Origin: GCA-002712965 sp913048525
GTDB taxonomy: Bacteria; Chloroflexota; Dehalococcoidia; Lucifugimonadales; UBA826
Assembly (NCBI GenBank): GCA_913048525.1
Contig: CAJWWP010000039.1
Span: 1-14,810, forward strand
Length of the DNA: 14,810 nt
Direction: 5' to 3'
Part shown: piece after piece, positions 1 to 7,110 of the stretch
Position numbering within the stretch: the first letter of the stretch is position 1
Layout: every line of letters starts with the position of its first letter
Notes under the pieces: generated by a model
What the model was told of the DNA's origin: nothing
The model's input: the letters and a program-made list of their open reading frames with translations, nothing else
Databases searched by the model: none
Made by a program: the position numbers and the translations under genes

Positions 1-1
1 G

Positions 2-865
2 ATTGAGGGGATGCAACGAGATAATTACAGAGTTCTTCCACTCAATCTGAAACAGGTTGGAGAAGTTCCTGAAGACACAGCGGTGCTGATAATAGCTGGG
101 CCTGACAAAGACATTGATGACACTGAATTTGAGGCCCTCTCAAAGTATGTGACCTCTGGAGGTCATATTCTAGCGATGTATGATCCGGGAGTGCCTGAAG
201 GATTTAACGTGATTTTGGCGACCTATGGTCTAGCAATAGGAGAGCAACCAGTAGCTGACGCTGTTAGCAATGTTGGGGGCGAAATGCTTACTCCTATGTT
301 GCAAAAGGCTAACGGCCAACTAGCCGGTAGTAGTATCAGTGGAATTGGTATAGTTGATGAGATAAGCGTAAGTTTCTTTCCTGAAGTAGGCTCGATAATT
401 TCCTTGGTACACAAAGACGATCTGCCAGCTCACATTAGATTCACTGAAATAGGAATAACTACTCCTGCAAGCTGGCTAGAGACCGACTCAGATTCCCCGG
501 GATTCTCGAATGAAGAAATACCTGGGCCATTTGTTGTGGCTGGAATACTGGAAACTCAGGGCTTGATTAGTGAAGATCCGTCCCAGGTATCTTTCAGAAA
601 ACCTGCCAAAATGGTCATATTTGCTGACTCTGACTTCGCTACCAACAAATACTTCCATAGTAGTGACAATGCCGACCTTTTCTTGAATTCTGTAAACTGG
701 CTTGCTGATGATTATGAACTAATTTCAATAAGACCAAAATTGGTGCCATACCGAGAACTGGTCGTAAACTCTAGAGAACGTGACTTCATAAAATGGTCCA
801 GTTGGGTATTCCCCCCTACTCTAGTGCTCATACTAGGCATTTTCGTTTGGTGGAGAAGACGTTAG
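2..865 (+). CDS. GldG-like ABC transporter auxiliary protein, 5'-truncated by the window edge
   Basis: This is the C-terminal part of a GldG-family protein (ABC-type uncharacterized transport system domain), the extracytoplasmic partner of an ABC-2 type exporter. The frame is open from position 2. The ATG at 11 is probably internal, because the text before it continues the fold. Counting from that Met, a Rossmann-like segment has IIAGPDKD at 27-34 and a GG at 50-51. A second conserved block has DSDFATN at 206-212, followed by LFLNSVNWLA at 223-232. A single membrane helix lies at about 265-281 and ends in WWRRR, the usual anchored C-terminus of this family. The next gene starts 12 bases downstream and encodes its usual partner, DUF4340. 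The ATPase and permease genes would be expected to the left of the window. The substrate is unknown, and a link to gliding is only by family name. Confidence 0.85.
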   Translation: MEGMQRDNYRVLPLNLKQVGEVPEDTAVLIIAGPDKDIDDTEFEALSKYVTSGGHILAMYDPGVPEGFNVILATYGLAIGEQPVADAVSNVGGEMLTPMLQKANGQLAGSSISGIGIVDEISVSFFPEVGSIISLVHKDDLPAHIRFTEIGITTPASWLETDSDSPGFSNEEIPGPFVVAGILETQGLISEDPSQVSFRKPAKMVIFADSDFATNKYFHSSDNADLFLNSVNWLADDYELISIRPKLVPYRELVVNSRERDFIKWSSWVFPPTLVLILGIFVWWRRR

Positions 866-877
866 GAGCGTTTCAGA

Positions 878-1897
878 TTGAACTTTAAGGTAACGTTGGC
901 ACTTATAGCGGTTGCTGCCATAGCGGGCGCAGTTTATTTTCTAAATCCCTTTGAAAAGGAAGAGGAGAAAGCACTGCCTCGTCCCTGGTTCTATCAAGTT
1001 TCAGTTGAAGACATGACCTCAATTGGAGTTCAATCTGAGGGTTATGATGTGCTTTTCAACAAAACTACGGAAGGGACCTGGGCATTCGACATCGAAGGAG
1101 ACATACCCCCCGACCATATGAGATGGGGAGGAATTGCGTACCTACTCGGAGGGCCTCAGACCAAACGAGATCTTACCGAAACAAAAGTAATCATCGAGAA
1201 CCCTGCCGAATACGGATTAGCAGACCCACATACTATCGTTGATATAGGTTTAACTTTTGATAGATATCTACAGTTCAGGCTTGGTGACAAAACAACAGAC
1301 GGAGACCATCATTACGGACAGATATCGGGATTTCCTCAATTGTTTTTAATTGCGGATACTTGGGGAGAGGTGATCTCTCGCCTCGCTAAAGACCCCCCAT
1401 ACCCTAAATACTATGTAATCCGAAACCCGAAATCTATAGAAGAATTTAACCTATTCCCTCGTACTGACGATCCTACAAGTGACCCGGCTCAACTTAGTTT
1501 CACCAAAAAAAATGGTGAGTGGGTAGTCACAGACTATCTCGTAAGTGCTGAACCACACCTCGTTGATATGTCAAAGTGGGAAAAAATATTGCCCCTGTTG
1601 TCCAGGCCAGAAGGAATGAAGGTACATAGGCATAAAGTTAAAGATCGAGATTACTCGGAATGGGGAATTGGAGACAATTCACTGTCTATAGAAATGAGAT
1701 TTAGGGGAGTGAGTGAAACTGGTACCAATTACGTTGATGGTGTCCTTCTCTTAATTGGGAACAAATCAGAAGAAGGCGATTACTACTACGCTTTAAACAG
1801 CCAAGAAGGGTCGATGCAACCTGTCCTGCTACTGCCTACTCTCTGGATAGACACCCTGGCAGGCCTGTACGATGATGCTCCTTATGCCAATAAATAA
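878..1897 (+). CDS. DUF4340 domain-containing membrane-anchored protein
   Basis: This 339-residue protein of the DUF4340 family is commonly encoded next to GldG-type ABC exporter components. The start is TTG at 878, supported by an AGGAG at 864-868 with nine bases between. An N-terminal hydrophobic segment at residues 5-22 is a signal anchor without a lipobox, so the rest is probably outside the membrane. A typical family block runs from about 132 to 177: FRLGDKTTDGDHHY, then LFLIADTWGEVISRL and DPPYP. A less conserved second half follows. The gene begins 12 bases after the GldG-like gene and is almost certainly cotranscribed with it. The biochemical role is not known. The assignment to the family is reasonably firm, but any function is inferred from the neighbour. 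Confidence 0.8.
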   Translation: MNFKVTLALIAVAAIAGAVYFLNPFEKEEEKALPRPWFYQVSVEDMTSIGVQSEGYDVLFNKTTEGTWAFDIEGDIPPDHMRWGGIAYLLGGPQTKRDLTETKVIIENPAEYGLADPHTIVDIGLTFDRYLQFRLGDKTTDGDHHYGQISGFPQLFLIADTWGEVISRLAKDPPYPKYYVIRNPKSIEEFNLFPRTDDPTSDPAQLSFTKKNGEWVVTDYLVSAEPHLVDMSKWEKILPLLSRPEGMKVHRHKVKDRDYSEWGIGDNSLSIEMRFRGVSETGTNYVDGVLLLIGNKSEEGDYYYALNSQEGSMQPVLLLPTLWIDTLAGLYDDAPYANK

Positions 1898-2216
1898 AAT
1901 CAGCTAAAATGCCAGGTAGCTCTGGGAGAGGCAGTCCAAAAAATTCCTGAATCCTCATTGTTAAGGAAATCTTTTCGGAACTATTCGTCTGAATTCCCTA
2001 TACCATCAGTGTCTGCCATGTTAATAGCCAATAACCCCACTTTCCACAGTCCCTTACGGCAAGGAAATATTGGGAGTTATCGAAAGGAAAATAATTTTTT
2101 CTCTTGCTGTAAAGTTCAGATCAGCTATTCTTCCATACCATTTTCAGCAATTTTGTGACTGTATTTTCTCGATTCACGGTGAATACAATCTATCACCATA
2201 CAATTTGCTACCTATT
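1898..2216. other. Intergenic spacer between convergent genes
   Basis: This 319-base stretch separates the end of the DUF4340 gene (+) from the end of proW (-). Short open frames occur here, but none has a ribosome binding site or a recognisable protein. I see no strong terminator with a T-run for either direction. The only clear structure is a short palindrome at 2172-2184. The region probably holds the 3' ends of both transcripts. Confidence 0.6.
2172..2184. repeat. Short perfect palindrome (ATTCAC-G-GTGAAT)
   Basis: Six-base arms meet around a single central G, so as RNA it would fold as a five-pair stem with a three-base loop. It lies 33 bases past the proW stop on the - strand. No T-run follows on either strand, so it is a weak candidate for a 3'-end hairpin or a protein-binding site. 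It could also be chance. Confidence 0.3.
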
Positions 2217-3212
2217 TCACGAAGCTTGTTTTTCTACATAACCCTGCGAAATTCTATCAATTATGACAGCCAGTATAACGATCGCACAGCCTGCGACGAC
2301 CGCTTCCCCTTCTCTCAATTGCCCCATCGCCCTTAATACCTCAATACCTAGTCCTCCGGCACCAACCATGGCAGCAATCGTGGACATAGCTAACGCCATC
2401 ATAACCGTTTGGTTTATTCCAGCCATAATGGTAGGAATTGCCATTGGTATTTGTATTTTGAAGAGCAATTGCATATTACTCGAACCAAAAGATCTTCCGG
2501 CCTCTACTACAGAAGCATCCACTTGTCTGATACCTAAATTGGTGAGTCGTATACAAGGAGGTAGAGCGTAGAGTACGGTCGCAAATATAGCGGCGACGTT
2601 TCCAAGACCGAAAAGCATAATTCCAGGGACTAGATAGACAAAACTCGGCATGGTTTGCATAGTATCTAAAACCGGTCGTATTCCAGTATCAACAGAATCG
2701 CTTCTAGCTGCTAAAATTCCTACGGGAACGCCAATAATTATAGATAAGAAAACAGCTACTATCATTATCGCAACTGTCACCATAGTGGGTTCCCATAAAT
2801 TGACTATCGCCAGGACAACCAAGCCTGTAACCGACATTATTGCAATTTTTAAAGAAGCAATTTTCCATCCGATTATAAAAACAAGGGACATCATTATCGG
2901 CCATGGAGTCCATAGCAATAGATCTCTGAGTTTTCCCAACACTACCTTGATAGCATCACTGATGGCATCAAAAAAATCGCCGAATGTGATTACAATCCAG
3001 TCGATAGAAACATCTATGGATCCTTCAATTTCCCTGCTAATGTCAAACGGAAAATCCAGAGCAAACTTAAAGCCTGACCCATGTATCATCAATGACAAAA
3101 TAATTGAACCCAGTATCACTACAGATGGGAAATAGAATTTCTTCAAGTTGTAATTGAATCGGCGAGACGTATCTCTCCTTGAATTCGCCATTTCTTTATC
3201 TGATACTGACAT
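2217..3212 (-). CDS. proW: Glycine betaine/proline-type ABC transporter permease (ProW family)
   Basis: Inner-membrane permease of a type I ABC importer for quaternary amine compatible solutes. It has 331 residues, close to the length of E. coli ProW including that protein's long N-terminal extension. Here the extension (residues 1-100) has one hydrophobic segment at about 28-45 and an amphipathic stretch. The permease core follows, with helices from about 103 onward. The coupling EAA loop is seen at 237-260 (VEAGRSFGSS, then FKIQIPMAIPTIMAGINQ). This is followed by the family-typical block AAMVGAGGLGIEVLRAM at 280-296. The start is ATG at 3212, with a GGAG 11 bases upstream. A second Met at residue 8 lacks a good binding site. 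It is the last gene of the proX-proV-proW set, starting 41 bases after proV ends. Which solute is carried cannot be told from the permease. Confidence 0.92.
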   Translation of the reverse strand: MSVSDKEMANSRRDTSRRFNYNLKKFYFPSVVILGSIILSLMIHGSGFKFALDFPFDISREIEGSIDVSIDWIVITFGDFFDAISDAIKVVLGKLRDLLLWTPWPIMMSLVFIIGWKIASLKIAIMSVTGLVVLAIVNLWEPTMVTVAIMIVAVFLSIIIGVPVGILAARSDSVDTGIRPVLDTMQTMPSFVYLVPGIMLFGLGNVAAIFATVLYALPPCIRLTNLGIRQVDASVVEAGRSFGSSNMQLLFKIQIPMAIPTIMAGINQTVMMALAMSTIAAMVGAGGLGIEVLRAMGQLREGEAVVAGCAIVILAVIIDRISQGYVEKQAS

Positions 3213-3253
3213 GAAGTTTGGTACTCCAACAATTTATGTTAGTTAAGATTTTC

Positions 3254-4447
3254 CTACTTAGCGAGAGCAGTCAAAATAGAAGTCTGGGTTATTACACCAA
3301 GTACAACCCTATCAGAATCAACCACTGGTATAGGGGTCTCTGAGTCCGCCATTCTGGCAATTGCTGGTTTAACATTGCTGGAATATTTTATCGAAACGGG
3401 GGATTCTCCCAGCTTACGTTCTAGTTCCTCTGTAGAGCCCGTCTGCTCTATGTCATCTCTCATCAAGATCCCAAGGTAGCTTCCCGATTCATTCACAAAA
3501 ACCACATACCGAGCTTCAACTTTACTTACGTGGTCCTTTAATTTATTTAAATCAGAAGGGCAGGTCCAAATTAGATCGGGAGTGACTGAAATAGACGAAG
3601 CGTTAAGAACCTTGTCCTTGGAAACATCCTCAGTGAATTCGCTGACAAAGTCATCTACTGGGTTCAGAATTATCTCCTCCGGTGTGCCCATCTGGATGAT
3701 CTCCCCGTCCCGCATAATAGCTATCCTGTCCCCCACGGCTACGGCTTCATCCAAATCATGCGTGATAAAGACCATGGTCTTCCTTATCTCTTTTTGCAAT
3801 TCCGCAAGTTCAGACCTCATCTGGCGTCTAATCAGAGGGTCCAACCCACTGAATGGTTCATCCATGAGCAATATCTCTGGCTCCACTGCCATCGCCCTCG
3901 CCAGTCCAACTCTTTGCTGCATACCCCCACTAAGCTGGCTTACTTTGGAAGATTCCCAGCCATTCAATCCGACCATATCAAGCATCGTTTGTGCCTTTTG
4001 ATAACGCTCATACTTGGACACTCCTTTAATTTCCAATCCATAGCAGGCATTATCCATAACATTTCGATGGGGAAGGAGTCCGAAGTTCTGAAATACCATG
4101 GAGACCTTGGTCCGCCTAAAATCCCTCAGAGCTTTCTCGTCCAGTGAGGTAACATCCTCGCTGTCAACATATATATGCCCAGAAGTGGCCTCAATCAAAC
4201 GAATTAGACATCTCACCAGTGTAGATTTTCCACTACCAGATAATCCCATAACAACAAACGTTTCCCCTTTTTCCACATGAAAGGAAACATTCCTAAGGGC
4301 AACAACTTGACCAAATTCAGATTGAAGTTCTGCTCGAGATTTTCCCAAATTCTCAGGTTTTAAGGCAGTAGAGGGATCATTTCCGAACACTTTCCAAAGG
4401 TTGTCGATTACAATCTGATGGCTAACCTGTTCAGCTTTACCAGTCAT
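3254..4447 (-). CDS. proV: Glycine betaine/proline-type ABC transporter ATP-binding protein with CBS domains (ProV family)
   Basis: Cytoplasmic ATPase of the importer, 397 residues, the expected length for ProV/OpuAA. Visible motifs are Walker A GLSGSGKST at 68-76, Q-loop Q120, signature LSGGMQQR at 172-179, Walker B ILLMDEP at 192-198, D-loop SGLD at 200-203 and switch His230. The N-terminal segment 14-55 contains the ProV-type insertion before the core, with KVFG at 19-22. After the nucleotide-binding domain, residues 280-397 form a tandem CBS region (YVVFVNESGSYLGILMRDD and PIPVVDSDRVVLGVITQTS). In OpuA these domains sense ionic strength and gate transport, so osmotic control at the protein level is a reasonable inference. 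The start is ATG at 4447. The ribosome binding site is weak, so translation may depend on coupling or on the structured leader between proX and proV. Confidence 0.94.
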   Translation of the reverse strand: MTGKAEQVSHQIVIDNLWKVFGNDPSTALKPENLGKSRAELQSEFGQVVALRNVSFHVEKGETFVVMGLSGSGKSTLVRCLIRLIEATSGHIYVDSEDVTSLDEKALRDFRRTKVSMVFQNFGLLPHRNVMDNACYGLEIKGVSKYERYQKAQTMLDMVGLNGWESSKVSQLSGGMQQRVGLARAMAVEPEILLMDEPFSGLDPLIRRQMRSELAELQKEIRKTMVFITHDLDEAVAVGDRIAIMRDGEIIQMGTPEEIILNPVDDFVSEFTEDVSKDKVLNASSISVTPDLIWTCPSDLNKLKDHVSKVEARYVVFVNESGSYLGILMRDDIEQTGSTEELERKLGESPVSIKYSSNVKPAIARMADSETPIPVVDSDRVVLGVITQTSILTALAK

Positions 4448-4472
4448 AAATCACAGTATTCCCGTACAAAGA

Positions 4473-4500
4473 GAGGACCGGCCTGAACAGACCGGTCCTC
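4473..4500 (-). terminator. GC-rich hairpin in the proX-proV gap, probable attenuator or mRNA-stabilising stem
   Basis: A perfect nine-pair inverted repeat (GAGGACCGG / CCGGTCCTC) encloses a ten-base loop at 4482-4491. Read in the direction of transcription, it is followed by only a short T stretch (CTCTTTG). It is therefore a leaky terminator at best. Such stems after a binding-protein gene often protect the upstream mRNA or partly stop transcription, so that more binding protein than ATPase/permease is made. Confidence 0.6.
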
Positions 4501-4522
4501 ATGTTGCACTCCAGTCAGCAGA

Positions 4523-4554
4523 ATTAATATTTCAAACTAACTGAAATCATTAAT
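4523..4554 (-). repeat. AT-rich hairpin overlapping the proX stop codon
   Basis: An inverted repeat of twelve pairs (ATTAAT+ATTTCA on one arm, TGAAAT+ATTAAT on the other) has one bulged C at 4548 and a seven-base loop at 4535-4541. It covers the proX TAA at 4550-4552. No T-run follows. With the GC-rich stem 22 bases further on, it makes two hairpins in a 102-base gap. Confidence 0.45.
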
Positions 4555-5683
4555 TGGCCAAAGCTGCCAATACATTTTCGAGCACGTCTCCAGGTACCCA
4601 ACTCTGCCAAGCATCATTATTGCTTAGATACCAGACAGCCGTCGCCTCAAAGGCTTCCTCTGAGGAGCCGTAATTCCCAGAATTTTCACCGTACCACCCA
4701 TCGGCGGCTAATTGATTTCCTGCCGACCAATCCCAGTTGTTGAAAAACTCAATCAAGTAGGGAGCATCTTTAACCAATTCTGTGTTCATCGCGATCATTA
4801 CTTCAGCCGGTGGGAAAGCACAACCGTTTACAGGGTCATTGTTAGCACAAGTACTTGGATCTGGCTGAGCAAGGTCAATAACCTTCTCAGGATACCCAAG
4901 ATCAAGCATCAGCTTTGTTGGCCCCCAGTAGTAGAAAAGAATAGCTTCCTCTTTCTTAAATGCGCCTTCTACAGCAGCCGCAAGTGCGCCAGAGGTTCCA
5001 GGATCTCTAAGTTCAACATGGTCGGTTAGGCCGTATGCCACCATCTGTCCCGGACCATCATCAGTTCCTTCTTGGACTCCCCTACACGCCCATCCCGCAA
5101 TACAACCGTAAAGCACAGCTTTTCCACCGCTATCTGCCTCTGCAAACAACGCTTTGTACTTGTCGTCTTTAAGGTCTTCTACAGAATCCAAATCTGGATT
5201 AGCTTCCTGAATGTAGGCAGGGATAAGAAAGGTACTCTGCCAGTTATCCTCAAGGCTTTTACCGACAGGAATCACTTCGCCAGCTTTCACCGCTTCATTC
5301 CAAACCACATTTTGGTTAGGAAGCCAGATTTCCATTGTGATATCTATGTCCCCTTTCCTCAAACCTTGGAATAGTGGGACGGTTGCACCTTCTATCTGGG
5401 AGGTCTCATGGCCGTATCCGTGTTCAACTATATATCTGGCTATGCCATTTTGGACTAGTGCACTATCCCAGTTAAGTCCTCCGAAGACTATTTCTCTTTT
5501 GGGTCCTTCGGGCGCAGGCACTTCCACTTCTACTTGTTGGATAACAACCTTCTCCACAACCTTCTCAACCGGGACCTCTTTAATGATTGTCTCGCTACAA
5601 GCGAATGAAAACATAGTAAACGCTGCGATTAATAGAACTACGAACCCACTCATAGTTCGACCATCGGTAACACTTTTTAACAT
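4550..5683 (-). CDS. proX: Glycine betaine/proline-type ABC transporter substrate-binding lipoprotein (ProX/OpuAC family)
   Basis: Extracytoplasmic binding protein of 377 residues that would deliver a quaternary amine to ProW/ProV. A lipoprotein signal peptide is clear: a hydrophobic run at 12-26, then FSFAC with lipidated Cys29. A linker at 31-57 rich in Val, Glu and Lys follows and holds the domain away from the membrane. The mature OpuAC domain begins at about 63 (REIVFGGLNWDSA). Aromatic residues that could build the cation cage are Trp72, Trp120 (MEIWLPNQN), Tyr251-Tyr252-Trp253 (YYWGP) and Trp317/Trp319; their roles are inferred from the family. Two close Cys pairs, 194/200 and 279/288, could be disulfides. 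The start is ATG at 5683, with TAAGGAGA seven bases upstream. It heads the proXVW set, so it is probably the first gene of the transcript. Confidence 0.92.
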   Translation of the reverse strand: MLKSVTDGRTMSGFVVLLIAAFTMFSFACSETIIKEVPVEKVVEKVVIQQVEVEVPAPEGPKREIVFGGLNWDSALVQNGIARYIVEHGYGHETSQIEGATVPLFQGLRKGDIDITMEIWLPNQNVVWNEAVKAGEVIPVGKSLEDNWQSTFLIPAYIQEANPDLDSVEDLKDDKYKALFAEADSGGKAVLYGCIAGWACRGVQEGTDDGPGQMVAYGLTDHVELRDPGTSGALAAAVEGAFKKEEAILFYYWGPTKLMLDLGYPEKVIDLAQPDPSTCANNDPVNGCAFPPAEVMIAMNTELVKDAPYLIEFFNNWDWSAGNQLAADGWYGENSGNYGSSEEAFEATAVWYLSNNDAWQSWVPGDVLENVLAALAN

Positions 5684-6052
5684 ATAAATCTCTCCTTACT
5701 TTTTTTGACAAATTAACGGGTGGAAATCTTCTAGAGGTATTCATTCCGCAGTCTGTAACCAAGCTATGGTTCGGATTGTGTTCCGAAATTTACAAGATCC
5801 TATTCAGGCGTAGTCTCCAAAGATTTTACAGATACACGACTTGGTCCATTGGCAGTAGAACAGGTGCCCTACAAATATGCGATTGTTTGAAGTTATCTCC
5901 CTATTTTGGGTTTATTGATGACTCACCCGAAGATCCAAATATATCCAAACATTTATTAGCGGTCAACTTTTGAAGAGTTAATATAGGTCTTTAATTTGGA
6001 AAAATAGGCTAACGATTCTCAAAATAAAAAGCCGTTTCTAATCACAAAAACG
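5684..6052. other. Intergenic region upstream of proX and downstream of tRNA-Pro
   Basis: This 369-base stretch should carry the proX promoter near its left end and the tRNA-Pro terminator near its right end. The proX Shine-Dalgarno lies at 5691-5698. I found no convincing -35/-10 pair for proX. A 65-codon open frame at 5776-5973 (+) has no binding site or recognisable features and was not called. Confidence 0.5.
6024..6052 (-). terminator. Possible terminator of tRNA-Pro
   Basis: Directly after the CCA end, in the direction of transcription, a five-pair stem (CGTTT / AAACG, arms 6048-6052 and 6033-6037) is followed by GGC and then TTTTTATTTT (6021-6030). The T-run is good but the stem is short, so the call is tentative. 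Confidence 0.4.
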
Positions 6053-6129
<77 letters not shown>

Positions 6130-6141
6130 ACCTGAGTAAAA

Positions 6142-6171
6142 AGAATAGCATAGCGTCAAATAATCCTTCAA
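6142..6171 (-). promoter_or_regulatory. Likely promoter of tRNA-Pro
   Basis: On the - strand, a -35 box TTGAAG (6171-6166) and a -10 box TATTCT (6147-6142) are 18 bases apart. The predicted transcription start is near 6135, a few bases before the mature tRNA 5' end at 6129. The match and position are good, but this is pattern recognition only. Confidence 0.5.
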
Positions 6172-6228
6172 CGAAATACAAAGGCGAAAACAGGCTGAGA
6201 CATAAGTCGAGGCTTTGGGGGTAGAATA

Positions 6229-6309
6229 ATGAAAGAAAGTGAATATAGTAATATCGACTTAATATCACTGCTGGGCACTTATAAGCAAAGAATTACAAGA
6301 GGAATTTAA
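6229..6309 (+). CDS. Possible 26-codon leader ORF before the D-glutamate cyclase genes
   Basis: A short frame from ATG 6229 to TAA 6309 encodes 26 residues (begins MKESEYSNIDL, ends KQRITRGI). A purine-rich GGGGGTAG lies just upstream. It stops three bases before the ATG of the DUF1445 gene, and that gene's binding site AGAGGAA falls inside its last codons, so the two could be translationally coupled. I recognise no homology. Against it: TAGAAT at 6222-6227 could be a -10 box, in which case the transcript would begin inside this frame and the stretch would be a plain 5' leader. Confidence 0.3.
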   Translation: MKESEYSNIDLISLLGTYKQRITRGI

Positions 6310-6312
6310 ATT

Positions 6313-7110
6313 ATGCTTAGAGAACTAGACTTAATTAATTCGCCTTCGGAAATTCGAAATGCCTTTAGGAATAATGAGTTAACAAGGCCTACTTCAGGAT
6401 TAGCACCCGGGTACGTTCAGGCGAATCTGGCCATTCTTCCACGCGAAAACGCTTTTGATTTTCTACTGTTTTGTCAGCGTAATCCAAAACCATGCCCACT
6501 AATTGAAGTCCTAGAGCCTGGGCAAATTGAGGCTAGGCTCACTGCGCCAGGTAGTGACGTCAGAAACGATGTCCCTCTGTACCGCGTTTATAAAAATGGT
6601 GTCCTAGAAGAAGAAATTAAATCGTTAACCGATGTTTGGAGAAAAGATTTTGTGACCTTCCTGTTGGGTTGCAGTTTCTCGTTTGAATCCGCACTGCAAA
6701 ACAATGGGATAAGACTGCCTCATTTTGAAAAAGGAACAAACGTATCCATGTATATAACCAACATAGAAACTTCTTCTGCGGGAGAATTTTCTGGCCCTAT
6801 GGTGGTTTCAATGAGGTCTATAGCTCAAGAAAAAGTTGTTAGAGCTGTTCAGGTCACATCACGTTTCCCTAGCGTACATGGCTCGCCGATACATGTCGGG
6901 TCACCTGAAACTATAGGAATTGAGGACATTTCAAAGCCAGACTTCGGGGATCAAACCGAAATAAAGGAAGGTGAAGTACCTGTGTTTTGGGCATGTGGTG
7001 TCACCCCTCAAAGTGTAGCCATGAGCTCAAAGCCAAAGATAATGATCACCCATGCCCCAGGCTACATGTTCATTACAGATAAGAAAGATGAGGACTACTC
7101 GGTGTTATAG
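6313..7110 (+). CDS. D-glutamate cyclase-family protein, DUF1445/UPF0317 (putative hydro-lyase)
   Basis: This 265-residue protein is a full-length DUF1445/UPF0317 member, similar in size to B. subtilis YcsI. Family blocks seen are TSGLAPGYVQANL at 27-39, FLLFCQRNPKPCPL at 50-63, FLLGCSFSFE at 116-125, GPMVVSMR at 161-168, FPSVHGSPIHVG at 185-196, FWACGVTPQS at 225-234 and THAPGYMFITD at 246-256. The vertebrate mitochondrial protein DGLUCY, which carries this domain and a DUF4392 domain, converts D-glutamate to 5-oxo-D-proline. Pfam names the present family after it. What the isolated domain does is less clear, so a related hydro-lyase role is possible. The start is ATG at 6313, with AGAGGAA upstream. 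It ends in TAG immediately followed by the ATG of the DUF4392 gene in the same frame. Confidence 0.88.
   Translation: MLRELDLINSPSEIRNAFRNNELTRPTSGLAPGYVQANLAILPRENAFDFLLFCQRNPKPCPLIEVLEPGQIEARLTAPGSDVRNDVPLYRVYKNGVLEEEIKSLTDVWRKDFVTFLLGCSFSFESALQNNGIRLPHFEKGTNVSMYITNIETSSAGEFSGPMVVSMRSIAQEKVVRAVQVTSRFPSVHGSPIHVGSPETIGIEDISKPDFGDQTEIKEGEVPVFWACGVTPQSVAMSSKPKIMITHAPGYMFITDKKDEDYSVL

Noticed and set aside
1958..2336. Two overlapping short frames on the + strand in and beyond the spacer after the DUF4340 gene
   Set aside because: They have no ribosome binding site or recognisable protein, and one runs into the proW gene on the opposite strand.
2650..3135. A long + strand frame opposite proW
   Set aside because: It is the mirror of a hydrophobic coding region; proW has all family motifs, and this frame has none.
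5684..5800. A promoter for proX
   Set aside because: Only poor pairs such as TTACAG/TCTAGA could be found, too weak to annotate.
5776..5973. A 65-codon frame on the + strand upstream of tRNA-Pro
   Set aside because: Composition is not protein-like, there is no ribosome binding site, and it lies in the region expected to hold the proX promoter.
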